DNA of 64,000 nucleotides from Zeus faber. Its lineage: Eukaryota; Chordata; Actinopteri; Zeiformes; Zeidae. Shown here piece by piece: positions 1 to 12,824 of this stretch (within the stretch, counting starts at the first letter, position 1; each line of letters starts with the position of its first letter). The notes under the pieces are model-generated. The model ran no database searches. It saw only the letters and a list, made by a program, of their open reading frames with translations, and was not told the DNA's origin. The position numbers and the translations under genes are program-made. The DNA lies in contig OY482846.1 of NCBI GenBank assembly GCA_960531495.1, positions 33,291,817 through 33,355,816 on the forward strand, given 5' to 3'.

Positions 1-126
1 TTTATACATTTTTTTGCCCTGACTTGAGTTTAGTTTAGAGGTCACATGTATCGACTCTACCGCGCATGTGCGGCCTGAGCCGACGCGGGTTTTACATGTC
101 TTTTAGACCGTAATATGATTTGTTAA

Positions 127-1143
127 TTAAAGCAACACTATGTAACTTTTTTTACCTTAAAATAACAGATTCAACATTATTTTGATGGTACACTGATTTG
201 TAATATGGAGAATGGCACCTCTTTCATTCCCCCCCTCCGAACGCCTGTTCTTGCACTGTGTAACCGCTGTTTGGGTACGGAACCGCGGGAAACGTGCGGC
301 ACTTCTGGGAGCTATAAGAAGAAGCTAGCTCGGTGACATCATGGGAGAGGCGAAGGAAGGGAAGAGGACATTGACGGAGGAAACTAAAAAGAGCGAAAGG
401 GAGAGTGACAGAGCAAGAGGATTGAGACGAGTAGAATCCCGGCTGTTATTAGCTGGCGAGAGCTTCGGGAGATTGAAGGATGCAAGGGAGATGCTGAGCT
501 GGCCTTCTTGCCGTTGAACTAGTAAGTAATACTAGCTGGCTCGCTACGTCTTGTGTTATTGCGCCTGTTGTATGTTTGGCTCAGGGCCTCTGCTCGCCGG
601 TAATTACAGTTCTTTTGCCCGGTAATATTTATCAAAAAAGAAAACAAAAGGATCAATTCAAAAATCGACGGTCAAAAAATAATAACCGTCGTACAAAACG
701 TAGCCGCTCCGCCTCCCCGACAGCCCTGGCGACGCACGCCCTGCGGGCCCCTTACTTTCATGGCGCCACAGGGTTTGTTACTCGTGGCTGCTGCTCCCGG
801 TAGACAGCCGTGCCAGTAGCAGAGGGCCCCGAAGCCCCCCGAGAGAGGGCGCGGGGAGCACTCAGTCCACGGCTGCAAGAAGCGGCGAGGTCCGTGCAGG
901 GGGGCGCTGTAACCTGGGTGGACATTATAACTGTGTTTTTTTAACATCGGCTGTTATTGAAACGTGACCGATAAGGTTCAAATTTGTCCGGTGAAATAAA
1001 CTCTGACGGCGGGTGGGGGTGGGTGGTGGTCAAGGATTGATCCCTCTTTCCGGGCGACGATTACGACAGTGTTGTAAACGTGCAATTGCACTCAGAAACT
1101 GTGAGGGGCGCCAAATCCCAAAGGTTACATAATGCTGCTTTAA
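127..1143 (+). mobile_element. TTAA-flanked DNA transposon/MITE, copy 1
   Basis: The left end TTAAAGCAACACTATGTAAC (127-146) and the reverse complement of the right end (TTAAAGCAGCATTATGTAAC, ending at 1143) form a terminal inverted repeat bounded by TTAA on both sides. TTAA target duplication is known for piggyBac and Kolobok elements; which superfamily applies is not clear. The interior has no convincing transposase frame, so it is probably non-autonomous. A second copy lies at 23459 in the opposite orientation. Confidence 0.75.
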
Positions 1144-2340
1144 TGTAGGCCCTGAAGCCAAAGTAGTTGTACTTCCCCACCATGTATTCACACTCACACA
1201 CACACACACTGACAATTGATTCTGAATGACAAATGAGATAAATCGTTTCTTTATTTCATTCAGATCTCACATCCTATGTGTGTTCCAACTACAGCTTCCA
1301 CTTCACTGCCGCCCGTCCGCTCTGATGCTCACGACAACAATACATGTGTCTGTTATCAGGCCGTACTCATTATATTTTATTTTGGCAAAGCTTGTATTGT
1401 TCTTCGTGGTCCATTTTGAATATCCGCCAGCCCACTCCTTGTTTAAAAGCAAATTTGTCAATATCTGTCCCCGTTGTCGACATTGACTTTATGTATGGAA
1501 GGAATTGAACAAAAACGCTTTAGGTCAAACACAATGTGTCTCACACTGAGATGAACAAATAATGGTTCATTGATTTTCTCAGTTTTGAATATTAAAACCT
1601 CTTTAGACAGCCCAGTGCACATAGGAGGAGGGAACAGTATGCACAGAGAAAAACACTCATTCTTATTGACTGACTGGCTTTACTAAGCTGTGCCTTTTTG
1701 CCTGTATGCTGTATGAGTCTCAGCGTGTCCCTCCGCATGTCAGTGGTTTTATTTTTTTTGGAGGGGGGGGGGTTTCTTTCTTTTTGACGTGCGATTCGGC
1801 CCAGACTTGAGCCTCCTCACTGGTAGAGAGGTCAAGATGGCGGCTTCCGTGTTCGCTAAGCGTGTATATACCTGTTGGCATTCGGAGAGAAAACAGTCAT
1901 CTAGTCCAGCTGCTAATTTCACTCACGACGACCCTCCTCTCTCACCTCCGTGATTACAGGTTGGCGACAGCCCCCTTGGCTTGACTGACGCTGTAGAAAC
2001 AACAGTCTGACTCGGCGTGATGGTGATCCCTCGTTGAGTTAATGGTTACCTGCCTTTAAGACGCCCCTGCGCCGGGAGTCTCGGGCACTTGTGCGTAATC
2101 GCTGCACATTCGCGCTACGCACCGTGATTACAGCCCGGAGAACGTATGGCGACATGTGGAACAGCACGTACGCTATGTGTGCGGTGACCCGTCTAAAAAT
2201 AACCAGGGGGCCTGCTGTGACAACCACAATGTTTCCCTCGGAGTCCTGTTTCCAAGGAACAATTAAAGCGGACACAGCCGGACAGTGGACACGGATTGAT
2301 CTTTGGCATTTCTAGCGAGCGTGCTTGACAGGGGGGGGCT
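1144..2340. other. Intronic stretch, no gene seen
   Basis: Contains short low-complexity tracts (for example the T/G run at 1751-1770). No exon, RNA gene or recognisable transposon was found. Confidence 0.5.
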
Positions 2341-2342
2341 TT

Positions 2343-2397
<55 letters not shown>

Positions 2398-2413
2398 CGT
2401 TGTCGTTGTTGTA
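2343..2413 (+). repeat. (TTG)n trinucleotide microsatellite
   Basis: About 20 TTG units with a few TCG and TAG interruptions at the 3' end. The polyvaline or polythreonine frames it creates are not genes. Confidence 0.95.
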
Positions 2414-2644
2414 GTAGTACAGCAGAGTCCTCGGTGGTCCGCAGGTGGTGCTCTGATCCTCAGAGCCTGCGGTGAGACATCACACAGCCGATATGCACAC
2501 ACCAAGCGAGTCCTATCTACTGGGACGGCGGTTCCCAAACTCGGGTCTGCAGCCTCCTAGGGGTCCTCAGAGGCATTGCAGGGGGCAGCAACAATATTAG
2601 CATTTTGTAAATCATTTTAATTATTATTTTTTTTCCCATTTGAA

Positions 2645-2712
2645 ATATATATCTACAAACTTAAATTTCCCCCAGGGGATGAATAAAGTACCTATCCATC
2701 TATCCGTCTTTT

Positions 2713-2716
<4 letters not shown>
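2645..2716 (+). mobile_element. LINE 3' tail leading into microsatellite
   Basis: The motif AAATTTCCCCCAGGGGATGA followed by ATAAAGTACCTATC is the 3' terminus typical of fish L2/Rex1-like LINEs, which often seed (TATC)n microsatellites, as here. Confidence 0.6.
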
Positions 2717-2905
<189 letters not shown>

Positions 2906-3145
2906 ATATATTGTTTTCTTTCACAAAATACAGCGTGTAGGCAACCTGACCAATGATTGTGACTTTGTTGTTTTTTGCACTTTTTTCCAGCAAGGTTTAG
3001 GTTAAATATGAAACCACATGGCAGTTCATTATGTGTGTATGTTAAAAGTGTGTACAACTTTTTTTCAGGGAAGAGGGGGGTTGCTCTCAGGCTTAGAATA
3101 GTCTGCTAATGGGGCCTTGCCATGAAAAAGGTTTGGGATCCCGTG

Positions 3146-4250
3146 AAACCCCCACCAGTCGTGGTCCTCGACATCCAACGGCCTGATCTAAAACAACAGC
3201 CGGGCGTTAACGCGAACAAAGTCAAACTTCTGTGCCACAGCCTTTTGTTCGAGTCAACCAGACAAAAAACCCCCAAATAAACCCCAAATAAACAGTATAT
3301 TTGTAGGCATTTGCCAAACTTTTTATTTATCCCCGAGCGGAGCATATGTCAAGGATTGCTCATTATTTGCTTCACGACAAGCGCCGAGCCGAGGCAACGC
3401 AGGAAAGCACCGAGAAAGAAGCAGAACCAATTAGTGTTCGGAGGTGCCCCAAACGAGGGGACCTCGTCTTCGTCATAAAATGGTCCTCGGGGCCATGTCG
3501 TGCCACACTTTTGTTTTTACCTGAACGTCCCCCGACGTGAGTCATCTCGCCATGTTTGTGAATTAGCTGCGGCGACACAATCAGCCAGAACGACAGTGGC
3601 GTGGCTTTATACTCACTGGTTGAAAGAATGGCGCAGTTGTCTTTCTTTTGATTACATAATATGTAATATATTATGTTGCGTAAACCTCTTCACATTGCTA
3701 CCGTAATTCAATGTTACTGATGATGTCACGCAGCATTCCTAAAAGGCCGTGCGATAGCGTCAATCATTGGTGAACATGCACAGTCGGTAAACAGGCTGGC
3801 CCTCCGCGCGCACCTGGATCCCTCCCCAATGTTTGCTCGGCCCGAGAGCGGGCATCCTCCTTGCATGGTGGCGTGAGCCCTTTTCCCATTAAGCCATTCA
3901 GTGGATCCCCCGTCCAGAGCCACTCCAGGCAAGTCCCCATACACTCTATTCAAGAGACATCCACCGCGTTATCTGTCCATCTACAGCGGTGCCCGCCACG
4001 GAGATCTGCTCACACACCACTTGGAAGCTTACAACAATAATCTTGCGGGTTTCTGGAATAAAAAGTCCTGCGCAGAGGAGTTAAGGTGTTTCAAATTTTT
4101 ATGGGAGGGTTTTTGACCCAATTCATCATTTTTATATACGTTTGAGCAGACATAAACTTCACTTTTGTTTCCAAAGCAAGGTTAGCGCAAGGTGGTTTAC
4201 TGTAGCTTATAGACTATAGAGAGATTAATATCCCCTTTGTGTACTGCAAA
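3146..4250. other. Intronic stretch, no gene seen
   Basis: Unique-looking sequence without a convincing exon or transposon end. The open frames present are short and lack recognisable domains. Confidence 0.5.
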
Positions 4251-4251
4251 G

Positions 4252-4345
<94 letters not shown>

Positions 4346-4350
4346 GTCTA

Positions 4351-4426
<76 letters not shown>

Positions 4427-4450
4427 CATGTCTGTCTGCCTGTCTGTCTT
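4251..4450 (+). repeat. Compound tetranucleotide microsatellite CTAT>CTGT>CTGC
   Basis: Ordered blocks: (CTAT)n at about 4251-4345, (CTGT)n at 4350-4380, (CTGC)n at 4381-4426, then mixed CTGT/CTGC. Confidence 0.95.
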
Positions 4451-6030
4451 GGGGTCTCGAGACAGTGTGTGAGAGAGGCCACCCCATGCCACAAAAAGGG
4501 TTCAAACCGCCATAAAATGACAGCAGGGGATCAGCGCATGTAGTGAGGAGTTTCGAGGAGTTGCTCTTGAGTTCCGTAGCAGTTGCGTCTGTCAGACTAA
4601 GGTCAGTGTGGCTACGGTCAGTGTGCATACAGGATACAGCAGCACATATGTTGGTAGCAATTCTGCCAGTATTTGCCGACAGTCTTTTTGCAGGCCTTTT
4701 ATTTGGACGCCCGTCAGTGTATGTCCCTGATTTCACAGGAGATAATGTCAGTTGACCTGCTCTGCAGCCTTGGATTGTTAACACTGTTAGCATGTAGCAC
4801 ACCATCTTCTTTGTACTGGATATAATGTACAACGATGAATTTGGTATTGGTTTTCTTGTCTGAATGGAGATAAGATAGGCAAAAAGTGGTTTTCCTAACA
4901 AACTGGTGTTTAAGTCATGTTTAGGGTATAGTTAACCAGCACAAACCCGGGTATGTAGCACTGCAAAACTCCAATTTGGGTATTCCAATACACGCATGGA
5001 TACCTGGGTAGGGGATTTCGTACCACGCATTCAAGTAGCCCAGGTCAGTATGGGGTCAATGTACCCATTTTGAAGGGGTTTTCATTAGCGTCTCAATGCC
5101 CTGTCGGTGTATTTTTCATGCGTCTGCGCCCATGTGTTGACCTTTGTTCATTTTCAGTTATGTGCTTTAATTGGATCCTTTTATGTATTTTTTTCTTTAT
5201 GTCGTTTTTTATTATTTTATTATTTTATTTATCATGTCATTGTTGTTTTTTTTCCCTACTCACTGTCGCGAGCTCCTTAACGGCGGGGGATTGACTAACA
5301 CAGGGGCACTAGCCCTGAAAGGCCCACTGTGTATGCATTCTCAATCATCCATCCCACTTGACAACAAAACATAGACCGGAGATGCTAGCCTTTGTTTCAC
5401 AATTTATTTCAGTCGTCACAGGGAGCCGGACGCACTCGCCCGTGCACGGCTCCAGGCCTGCACCTGTCTCGCAGGCTCGTGTGTATTAACAGGCGACAGA
5501 TTGTTGCGGCGCATTGTAACGTGCAATTACCCTGGTTTGCATACAGAGCTGAATGGCTCACACAAGCCAGACACACACGCTCACGCACGCACGCACGCAC
5601 ACACACTGTAATGGGCTAACTGTGTTTCTCTGCGACGGTTCTGGACACTGACCTTGGAGAGGGTTTTGTCCCCCTCTGTCTTGAAGAAGCCTGGCCCACT
5701 CCAGGACGACAGCCTTTTATGAATGGACAGATACCGGAGCGGCATGATGATGAGGCCCAGAAGGACTGGGGTTGGGGGTATGGGGGCAGGGGGGCTATGC
5801 CGCAGCAGCACTCAGCAGTGGCGGGTCAGTAGAGCTCCAAAACACTACACCACAAAACCACCCAGGAGATATGGGATGGGCTAGTCCAAGGTAGGAGGGC
5901 CGGGTGGCACTTTAAAGAAAAGGTTTACTATTGTTTAACCGAGACCTTGTTTAAATGTTTGTTCCCATAATTTACATAGTAGCTGTGTATAGCGCCACCG
6001 CATGTAACACTTTGCAAATTTTGGTATTTT
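4451..6030. other. Intronic stretch, no gene seen
   Basis: Short CA tract near 5570-5606 only. Inspection on both strands shows no recognisable protein motif. Confidence 0.5.
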
Positions 6031-6034
6031 TTAG

Positions 6035-6155
6035 TATTTATAGAGCTTATTGTGCGTAATCACCGGGTGTCATGACATTTCACTGCATATATGTATGACC
6101 GTATGTATATGTATGTGACAAATAATCTCTTGAACTTGAACTTGAACTTGAACTA
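6035..6155 (+). mobile_element. L2-type LINE 3' end
   Basis: The sequence CATTTCACTGCATATATGTA, then GTATGTGACAAATAATC and a (TTGAAC)n tail, is the usual 3' terminus of L2/Maui-like LINEs, which end in short tandem repeats. Confidence 0.65.
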
Positions 6156-6156
6156 T

Positions 6157-6574
6157 CGAGAAACTTACCACTCCGCTGAAGCTTCTCACGGTCATTAAAT
6201 GCAGTTCAATGGGGCAAACCATTCATCCTTGAAATCTCTGTTTCAAAAACACATTATGATCACGTCTGTTTTTCCAGCGCGTTTTGAATTTCAAATAAAA
6301 CCAGATCGGCTATAGTAGGTTGCCTGAAGGAAGGGGACCAACTTCCTGTTTCTAGTCTTTAATGTTAGCTCAGATGTGGCCAAATGAGCTCCTTTACGGA
6401 AGCAAAGAGAAAAGTGGTCAGAGTTGGTGAAACTCTGAAAAACCTGACAAATTCCATGGGTTGCAGCAATTCTTTTGCCTGTCTGGTTGTTGTGAGTTTT
6501 CTCTTTTAGTTGTTTGCCTCATTGAACTGCCTTTAAGCACAGCGAGAGGCTGCGGCAGAGTGGTAAGTTTCTCA
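6157..6574. mobile_element. Fold-back MITE with ~60-bp terminal inverted repeats
   Basis: The left end CGAGAAACTTACCACTCCGC and the reverse complement of the right end (GAGAAACTTACCACTCTGCC) stay similar for about 60 bp, through TTCTCACGGT.. / CTCTCGCTGT.. and GCAGTTCAATG. The interior contains AACTTCCTGTTTCTAGTCTT, which recurs elsewhere in the window. No coding capacity. Confidence 0.75.
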
Positions 6575-6708
6575 CCGGTAAAGCGTTCGGCGTGTTAATT
6601 CTATGAGCAGTAATGTTGGTAATGTATATTTTTAATAAAGCCTTGGCTGAAAAATAGCAATAGCAGCTCGAGCGAGAGAAGAAGACACTCAAGGAACTAA
6701 AGCCAGAC

Positions 6709-6784
6709 TTACTCAATTATTACTGCGGGCCTCATTCACAACCCAGAGAGCTTGTGAATGAGGCCTGCAGTAATAATTGAGTAA
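6709..6784 (+). repeat. Near-perfect 33-bp stem hairpin
   Basis: The left arm 6709-6741 and right arm 6752-6784 are reverse complements with a single mismatch (a G.U pair in RNA), separated by the 10-nt loop CCCAGAGAGC. Arm landmarks are CAATTATTACTGC and GGCCTCATTCACAA. Confidence 0.9.
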
Positions 6785-8704
6785 TCATTCAGCAAGATGA
6801 TTTTCCCTTTGATATGTCTCTGGCAGATCTCCACTGAATCTTTCAAACGTGGTGGTGGAAAAAAAAATCAGATTGACTTGTTTTTTAACAATTTAATCTG
6901 GTTTTAGTGTGATGAAAACGTACTTAACTCGCACACCAGCTACATCGGTGGGGCACATATAATAATTGCATTCATGTAAATTACATATTTTGTCAGAACT
7001 CTTTTCCCTCTCCCAATACACTAGGGTATACTTACTGTATATTGCACAATTTTAAGCTCTAGCTCTTTGTGTGGTGGAAATAAAAATGTATTTCATTGAC
7101 TTTCACTCAGAAGCTACACTGTCACTCAATGAAATTGTAGTGGCTCGTGCGAGCAATTTAGGATGCTGGACACAAAACCAGCAACCGTTCAATCACATCC
7201 CCAGACAATTTCTTTTGTAAACCAGTCTGTCACCATGAAAATCCCCAGCAAACTGGACATGCCGTGGCGCTGCTTTTATTGTCCCGCTGTACGCCACTTT
7301 CCAGAGCCTGTGCTAACCCAGGCGCTCTGCACATGCCCGTGCCGGAGTGGGTAAAAGGTTGCATTTGGATAAGATCTGGGCTAAGCTCCACGTGCCCCAT
7401 TAAGGTGATTGAGGATGATGTTTGTCCCACTAAACAAATTGTCTGTTGAATGCGAATATTGTCCGTGGGAGGGAAACCACAACAGTGCACCAAACAACAC
7501 ATTTTCTATCATTGAGACAAAAAGCTATATATGCTCGATTCGCACCAATCTGCCTGTCAATATAATGCTCCCTTTTACCCACCCTCGTGGATACGACCCC
7601 GCAATACCTAAACTTGGGTCAGCTGCTCTCTCCCTGGCCAGAGGGGACAAGCCACCTGTCGTCGTGCGAGAACCAACTCTGGCACTCTCTTGCACCGTGT
7701 CACAGTGTTACCTCAGTACGACCCAAAGTTGCATTGAGGCAACCCTCTCATTCACTGGGACAAACTCTAGCTGAGTGACTCCGAGCCGAGGGATGGGTGG
7801 CATCCTCACCCCCATTTCTGTAGATCGCAGCCTACTGTAACAACCTACTGTAGCTTACTATGCCTAGATTGGAGGTGCTTTAGACTTTTATTGGGTACCA
7901 AACGTCAACTGAAATAAAAAACCAAAGCTGACATGACTTGGAGAGAATGGACTTTTTCTGTAATGTGACGATATATATTTTCATGGACATTAGTGTATCG
8001 ATTGCTATTCTGAAGCTGGCTATCTGCTAGTCACGACTAATTTGCATGGCTGATGAGGGGATGTTGAATTGTGACTCCTGCCGCTTTCCAAACAGTGGCA
8101 CAAAAGTGGCAATAGTTCTGCTGATGAGTACATACAGTAGCTGTGATTCAAATCACGCAAAAATGGCCATAGTTTGGTTGTTCTGTGTAGCCCTGAGGGT
8201 TTGCCGTTGCAGGGCATATACTAAGCTCTTGCATCATGTATACTTGTGGGACAGACTCTCCAAGCAGGGGAATACCGATTTCTCTGTAATTATCAATGGC
8301 ACCAAAGTGGTTACCTTAAGTGAAATACATAGACCCCAGCATTTGCCATGACTCCCCCTTTCCCATGCTACTACCAAAAGTTGAATATGCATGCCAGATT
8401 TCTGAATGATGCTGCTGAACACATTGCACCCTATCTCACTCATGTACACGGCAGGGGTATTGTGGAAGTGGAATAGACTTCCAGTAGAGATAAAAACTAG
8501 TCCGTCCTGTCATAGCCATAACATACATCTGGGAAGTGGTTATTTGACCAAATGAGAAAATGAATTAGAAATGTATGTGGGTGTATACAGTATATAGTAT
8601 GAAGGAATGTGTGCAAGTATGTGTGTATACACAATACATGGCTGTAAGTAGGTTGGAATGCGTGTAGTAATGTACGTATGTATGTTAGTATGCATGTATG
8701 TGCA
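6785..8704. other. Intronic stretch, no gene seen
   Basis: Contains a degenerate TATGTATG-type tract (8560-8704) before the solo LTR. No exon is recognised. Confidence 0.5.
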
Positions 8705-8709
8705 GTAAG

Positions 8710-9185
8710 TGTCATGAATTCTCCCTGATCTCCCAGTATTTATATTTGTTTTCATGTTTTATTTTCAGCTGGTCATTTCCACATGCCGTGTCACTAACCT
8801 CCATGTCATTCCTGATCGGCCCCCTCCCTTCCCTTTACCTGGTTTCCTCCGCCAGCAGCTCATTGCCTTGTTAGTCCCTGAGTATGAATACCAGTCCAAT
8901 TCCCGTTGTTCTCTGCCAGATTGTCTCTTGCATTACGCTGAGCTCTCCCGCACTACTACCTGTTTCCTGTACCTTCCGTCCGAACCTGTGCGTGATTCCC
9001 TGTACCCTCGTTCTCTGCCTGTTCCCTGCCAGATAAGCTTGCCTTCTCCGACTGATCTTCTGCTTTGGACCGTTGCCAGTTTTTTTTGGAATGAAATACC
9101 AAAATTGTGGCCTTTTATTTCTTACCTGATTGTTTTTCAATCGTGCTTTTGGGTTCACATCCATTCTTAATTAGTAAGCGTTACA
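8710..9185 (+). mobile_element. Solo LTR (Gypsy-like) with 5-bp target duplication
   Basis: A 476-bp segment begins TGTCATGAATTC and ends GCGTTACA, giving TG..CA ends. It is flanked by the direct repeat GTAAG at 8705-8709 and 9186-9190. Pyrimidine-rich text such as CCTGTACCCTCGTTCTCTGC resembles the LTRs of fish Gypsy-type retrotransposons. No internal region or second LTR adjoins, so it is a solo LTR left by recombination. The open frame inside is incidental. Confidence 0.75.
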
Positions 9186-9314
9186 GTAAGTGTGTTGATG
9201 TATGCATATTTGTATATACAGTATAAATATGTATATTTATTTTATTTTGTCTTGCTTTGTTGTTTTATATGTAAGGATGTATTGTTTTTAATGTAGCCTA
9301 TGTCATGATACAGG

Positions 9315-9514
9315 AGGGATGGTAGCTCAGGCGGTAGAGCTGGTGGTCTAGTGATCTAAAGGTTGCTGGTTCGATCCCAGGCTCCTCCTGCTAGCATGCT
9401 GTAGTGTCCTTGAGCAAGACACTTAACCCCTAATTGCTCCTGATGGCTGCGTCCGTCGGTGTTTGAACAATTGTAAGTCGTTTTGGATAAAAGCGTCTGC
9501 TAAATGTAAATGTA
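9315..9514 (+). mobile_element. tRNA-derived SINE, copy 1
   Basis: The 5' head has a pol III box A (TAGCTCAGGCGGTAGAG) and box B (GGTTCGATCCC). The body is GGCTCCTCCTG, TGTCCTTGAGCAAGACACTT and AACCCC, and the tail is TTTTGGATAAAAGCGTCTGC ending in TAAATGTAAATG. This is a widespread fish SINE whose tail is shared with L2-like LINEs. It is not a functional tRNA: the acceptor stem does not pair. Confidence 0.88.
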
Positions 9515-9769
9515 GGATACCTTAGTCATCTGTGACTTGTCCTTCTATCTTTGTCTTCTGGAAAGAGGACCACGATGTACGTAAATAAGTAATCATTCAA
9601 CTTCATTGTGTTCGCATCAACATTTTCATTTAATAACAGTGTATGACCTGTTCTATATATTTTTGATATGTCTAATAAATCAAAATGTTCATAAATACTC
9701 TTATGAAGCCCATTGGGTTAGGCCCTTGCACCCCTCACAATATGTTCCGCCTCTCTCCAGCTAGGCCGG

Positions 9770-10207
9770 CTAACATCTACCTGTCGTCCTCCCTCTCAGA
9801 CTGGTGGGATATCTGACCATAGTAGAAGCTGGCCCTGGCCCTCTCACGAGCCATCGTTGCAGCCTGCAAAGGTGCTTCTCGAAGGCCTGTCTTTCAACCT
9901 GCAAACCAATCACTTTTCTTCTCGCTGAATTCTTGACATGTTTAAATGACTCCCTAGAGAACGCTGCCCTTGCTTGCTCCTTCGTCTTCCTCCTTATTCT
10001 AAAAAGCTCTGCCCTCCTCAAAACAGCCAACCCGCTGTTCAGCTCAGCTTCCAGCATGTTGATGCCCTCTCCGTCTTCATCGGCTAATTTCCGCTGTTTC
10101 TTCAGCTGCCTTCTTTCCCAGATCATCGTCTCGTAAAGTTGTCCCGACTTTACCAAACCCTGTTTTTCTTTATTTCTCCCAAACTTCTCGAGATCCAAAT
10201 ACTCCAT
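9770..10207 (-). pseudogene. LINE ORF2 fragment (region before reverse transcriptase)
   Basis: An open 145-codon frame contains KKQRKLADEDGEGINMLEA, LAVLRRAELFRIRRKTKEQA and RAAFSRESFKHVK. It matches the linker between the endonuclease and reverse transcriptase of fish LINEs, usually read as LRRAE.LRKRRRKKE.AR..FFKDPFKFVK. The catalytic domains are absent, so it is a truncated dead copy. Confidence 0.7.
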
Positions 10208-12113
10208 ACCTTAATTACAAATGATTTTGCCTGTTCTCTCTCGCTTACTCTCTGCTGCACCCTTCAATCTGCTCAGTATTCCAGCAGAAGTGGCACTACT
10301 CAAAAGCTGTGTTATCTCAAAAAATATATATAGTCTTAAATTGAGCTCATTTTTTCTTGAGTGTTCAAGCAGGCCTAGTCCTCAGTTGTACACCGTTGTG
10401 TCTTTGTAGCCTTTCCTATAACCAGACAGAGCTTTCCAGAATGGGGTTTAAAATCTTTGGAACCATTGGGTGCAATAACAGGGCTACAAAAAACCCCATC
10501 TAATCTTAGGAGTGCATTCTGGCCCTCGGCGTGGACATTACCAAGAGTGTCTTTTGTTAGGAGACTCTGGGGCGAATTCACAAAGGGATTGCACAGCTTT
10601 TGTGGCCGCTAAACCAGTGCAAATAAACGAAAAATCAAGAGTCTATTTTATAAAGCACCTGCAAATGGTGAGATGCGCCGCCAACTGCGCTGCCACACAA
10701 CTAGCCTCTCGATGTGCCGGTGCTAGTTGCACATATTTAAATGAGGTATTATTCATACATTTGGTAGCTTTCCAGTCATCTTGAAATAATATTTTGACAT
10801 AGCACCGGCGCAACGTCTCGGATTTCCTTACAATTTTTACATTTTCATTAAACACTAAATCGAAATAACTACCGTCCGACAATTTCTTAAAGTTTTATAT
10901 TTATTTAAGGCTGATAATTTGTAAAAACAGGCAAGTGTAGAGCAGTGGTGTAAATGCGTGGACACCCCCCCCATCCCCCGACGGTTATTTACTTTGCCAC
11001 ATGGATGATTGCGATCAGACACAAAACAAGGGCAAATTGTCACTCAGCTGCAAAACTTAATGGGCATGTTTCCGCTGTCATATCATTACTGCAATGTCTT
11101 TTGTGAATCGGACGCTAAAACGGTGCGGATAGCGGGCGCAAATGATGCGCAATTCATGATGCTGGCGGTGGAGAACTCAAGAACTGAAGGGCTGCATTCT
11201 GAAGCCATCAAACAGACTGCTAGCATTGGGGCAATTTATAATTCTAATCATGTTAAATCCACTTCAAGGTTATTATGTTTTTCCGTTTTTCAATCCAGGC
11301 CTCATTAAAATGTTGGTTTGCATCATTAACACTTTACTGTTCGTAGTAAAACCTCACTGAATGCTTTACGACTGAGAAATTTACCACTCTGCCGCAGCTT
11401 CTCACTGTGCTTGAATGCAGTGCAATTGGGCAAACGATAAATCCTTAAAAAGAAAACGTTAAATCAAAAACTTTTAAACGGGGGAAACCGGTGATGCTCT
11501 TCTTGAAGTGGATGTAAAATGTGTAGATCTATAAATTCACTTGAGGTCCGGGTTGAGAAATTGTGAATCGATCCTTTAACACACAATGGCGGAGATTTGA
11601 ATCATCTTCATTTTGAAAACGATAAATGCAAAGGTAAACCACGGAATTGGTCCAACAACTTAGGACAAGACGCTGATGGAGGTTCACAATTTCCCAGACA
11701 ATCAATCCAATCCTGTTATAAACAGAAATGATACGAAATGCGGCCAGCATTTCCGGTTCCTGTTAAACCACCAATCACAAATAAAAATAATATAATATAA
11801 CTATTATAACAATATAGCCTAATATAACATCTGGAAAAATAAAATACAAAACAGGAATTATGACAAATTACAATAATAATAATTAACTCCATTACACAAA
11901 CGTGCTGTATCTTATGCCTCACGGCACCTTGCGTCACGCACCAGAAGGCTGCAGAAATAACTGGGGTATGCGTGTGAGCTGCCTGTTCTGTGCCGGCAGT
12001 GGTTTTTGTGAGTGGTAATGATTTGTGTCATTCAGCTTCTATCTGGGATCTCGCACCGCAGGCTGACTCATCTCCTTTTTATAGCCATCTTTGTCATTTA
12101 TACTCGTGTGTGA

Positions 12114-12116
<3 letters not shown>
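10208..12116. other. Intronic stretch with one MITE end
   Basis: At 11372-11437 the left end of the 6157-6574 MITE family recurs (GAGAAATTTACCACTCTGCC, GCAGCTTCTCACTGTGCTTG). Otherwise no gene or RNA is recognised. Confidence 0.5.
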
Positions 12117-12158
<42 letters not shown>

Positions 12159-12173
12159 TGCAAGTGTGTGTGT

Positions 12174-12254
<81 letters not shown>

Positions 12255-12260
12255 TGCGTG

Positions 12261-12294
<34 letters not shown>
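12117..12294 (+). repeat. (TG)n microsatellite
   Basis: Long TG runs broken by short CGCGTGCAAG-type interruptions. Confidence 0.97.
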
Positions 12295-12824
12295 GTAAAT
12301 GCTACTGCCTCACAAGTTTATAATGTGACATCCCCAGGGTTCTGTACAGTAAAGTAAGATAAACATAACTTATATATTTTTTTTGTATTCTAAACAGACT
12401 TCAGGCCAAGATGTTCTTCAACGTGTCTACAATGAAAAGTCATGGTGTGCATTATATTAAGTGGTATGACTGTGATACGTCATACAATGGATCTCCTGAT
12501 TCATTTTTCGTGAGGCCTTGTTTCCTGTTCCCCCCTGATGGCATCCAAAGCCTTCGGAATTTCTGGGGGTATGCCATGTGAATGACAGTAATATCACTTT
12601 TATTTCAAATCAAATTATTTGAATTTCAAAAAAACAACGTTGCAGCACATCCAAAGCGTCACGCTGACTACAGTTCTTTTCCACTGTGAAGTTGCGCAAC
12701 TTCCTGTTTCTAGTTTCTTACGTTCGCGCGGATGTAGCCAAAAGAGCTGTCAATAAAACACCCAAAACATCATAAAATGCCTTTTATTTGGTGTTTATTC
12801 AATCTGTATGTATTGTAATTTGTG

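Noticed and set aside
4338-4901. 187-codon minus-strand open frame
   Set aside because: Its second half is a translation of the CTGT/CTGC microsatellite and the first half has no recognisable domain.
9315-9390. Functional tRNA gene
   Set aside because: Box A and box B are present, but the acceptor stem does not pair and the SINE body follows; three dispersed copies show it is a SINE.
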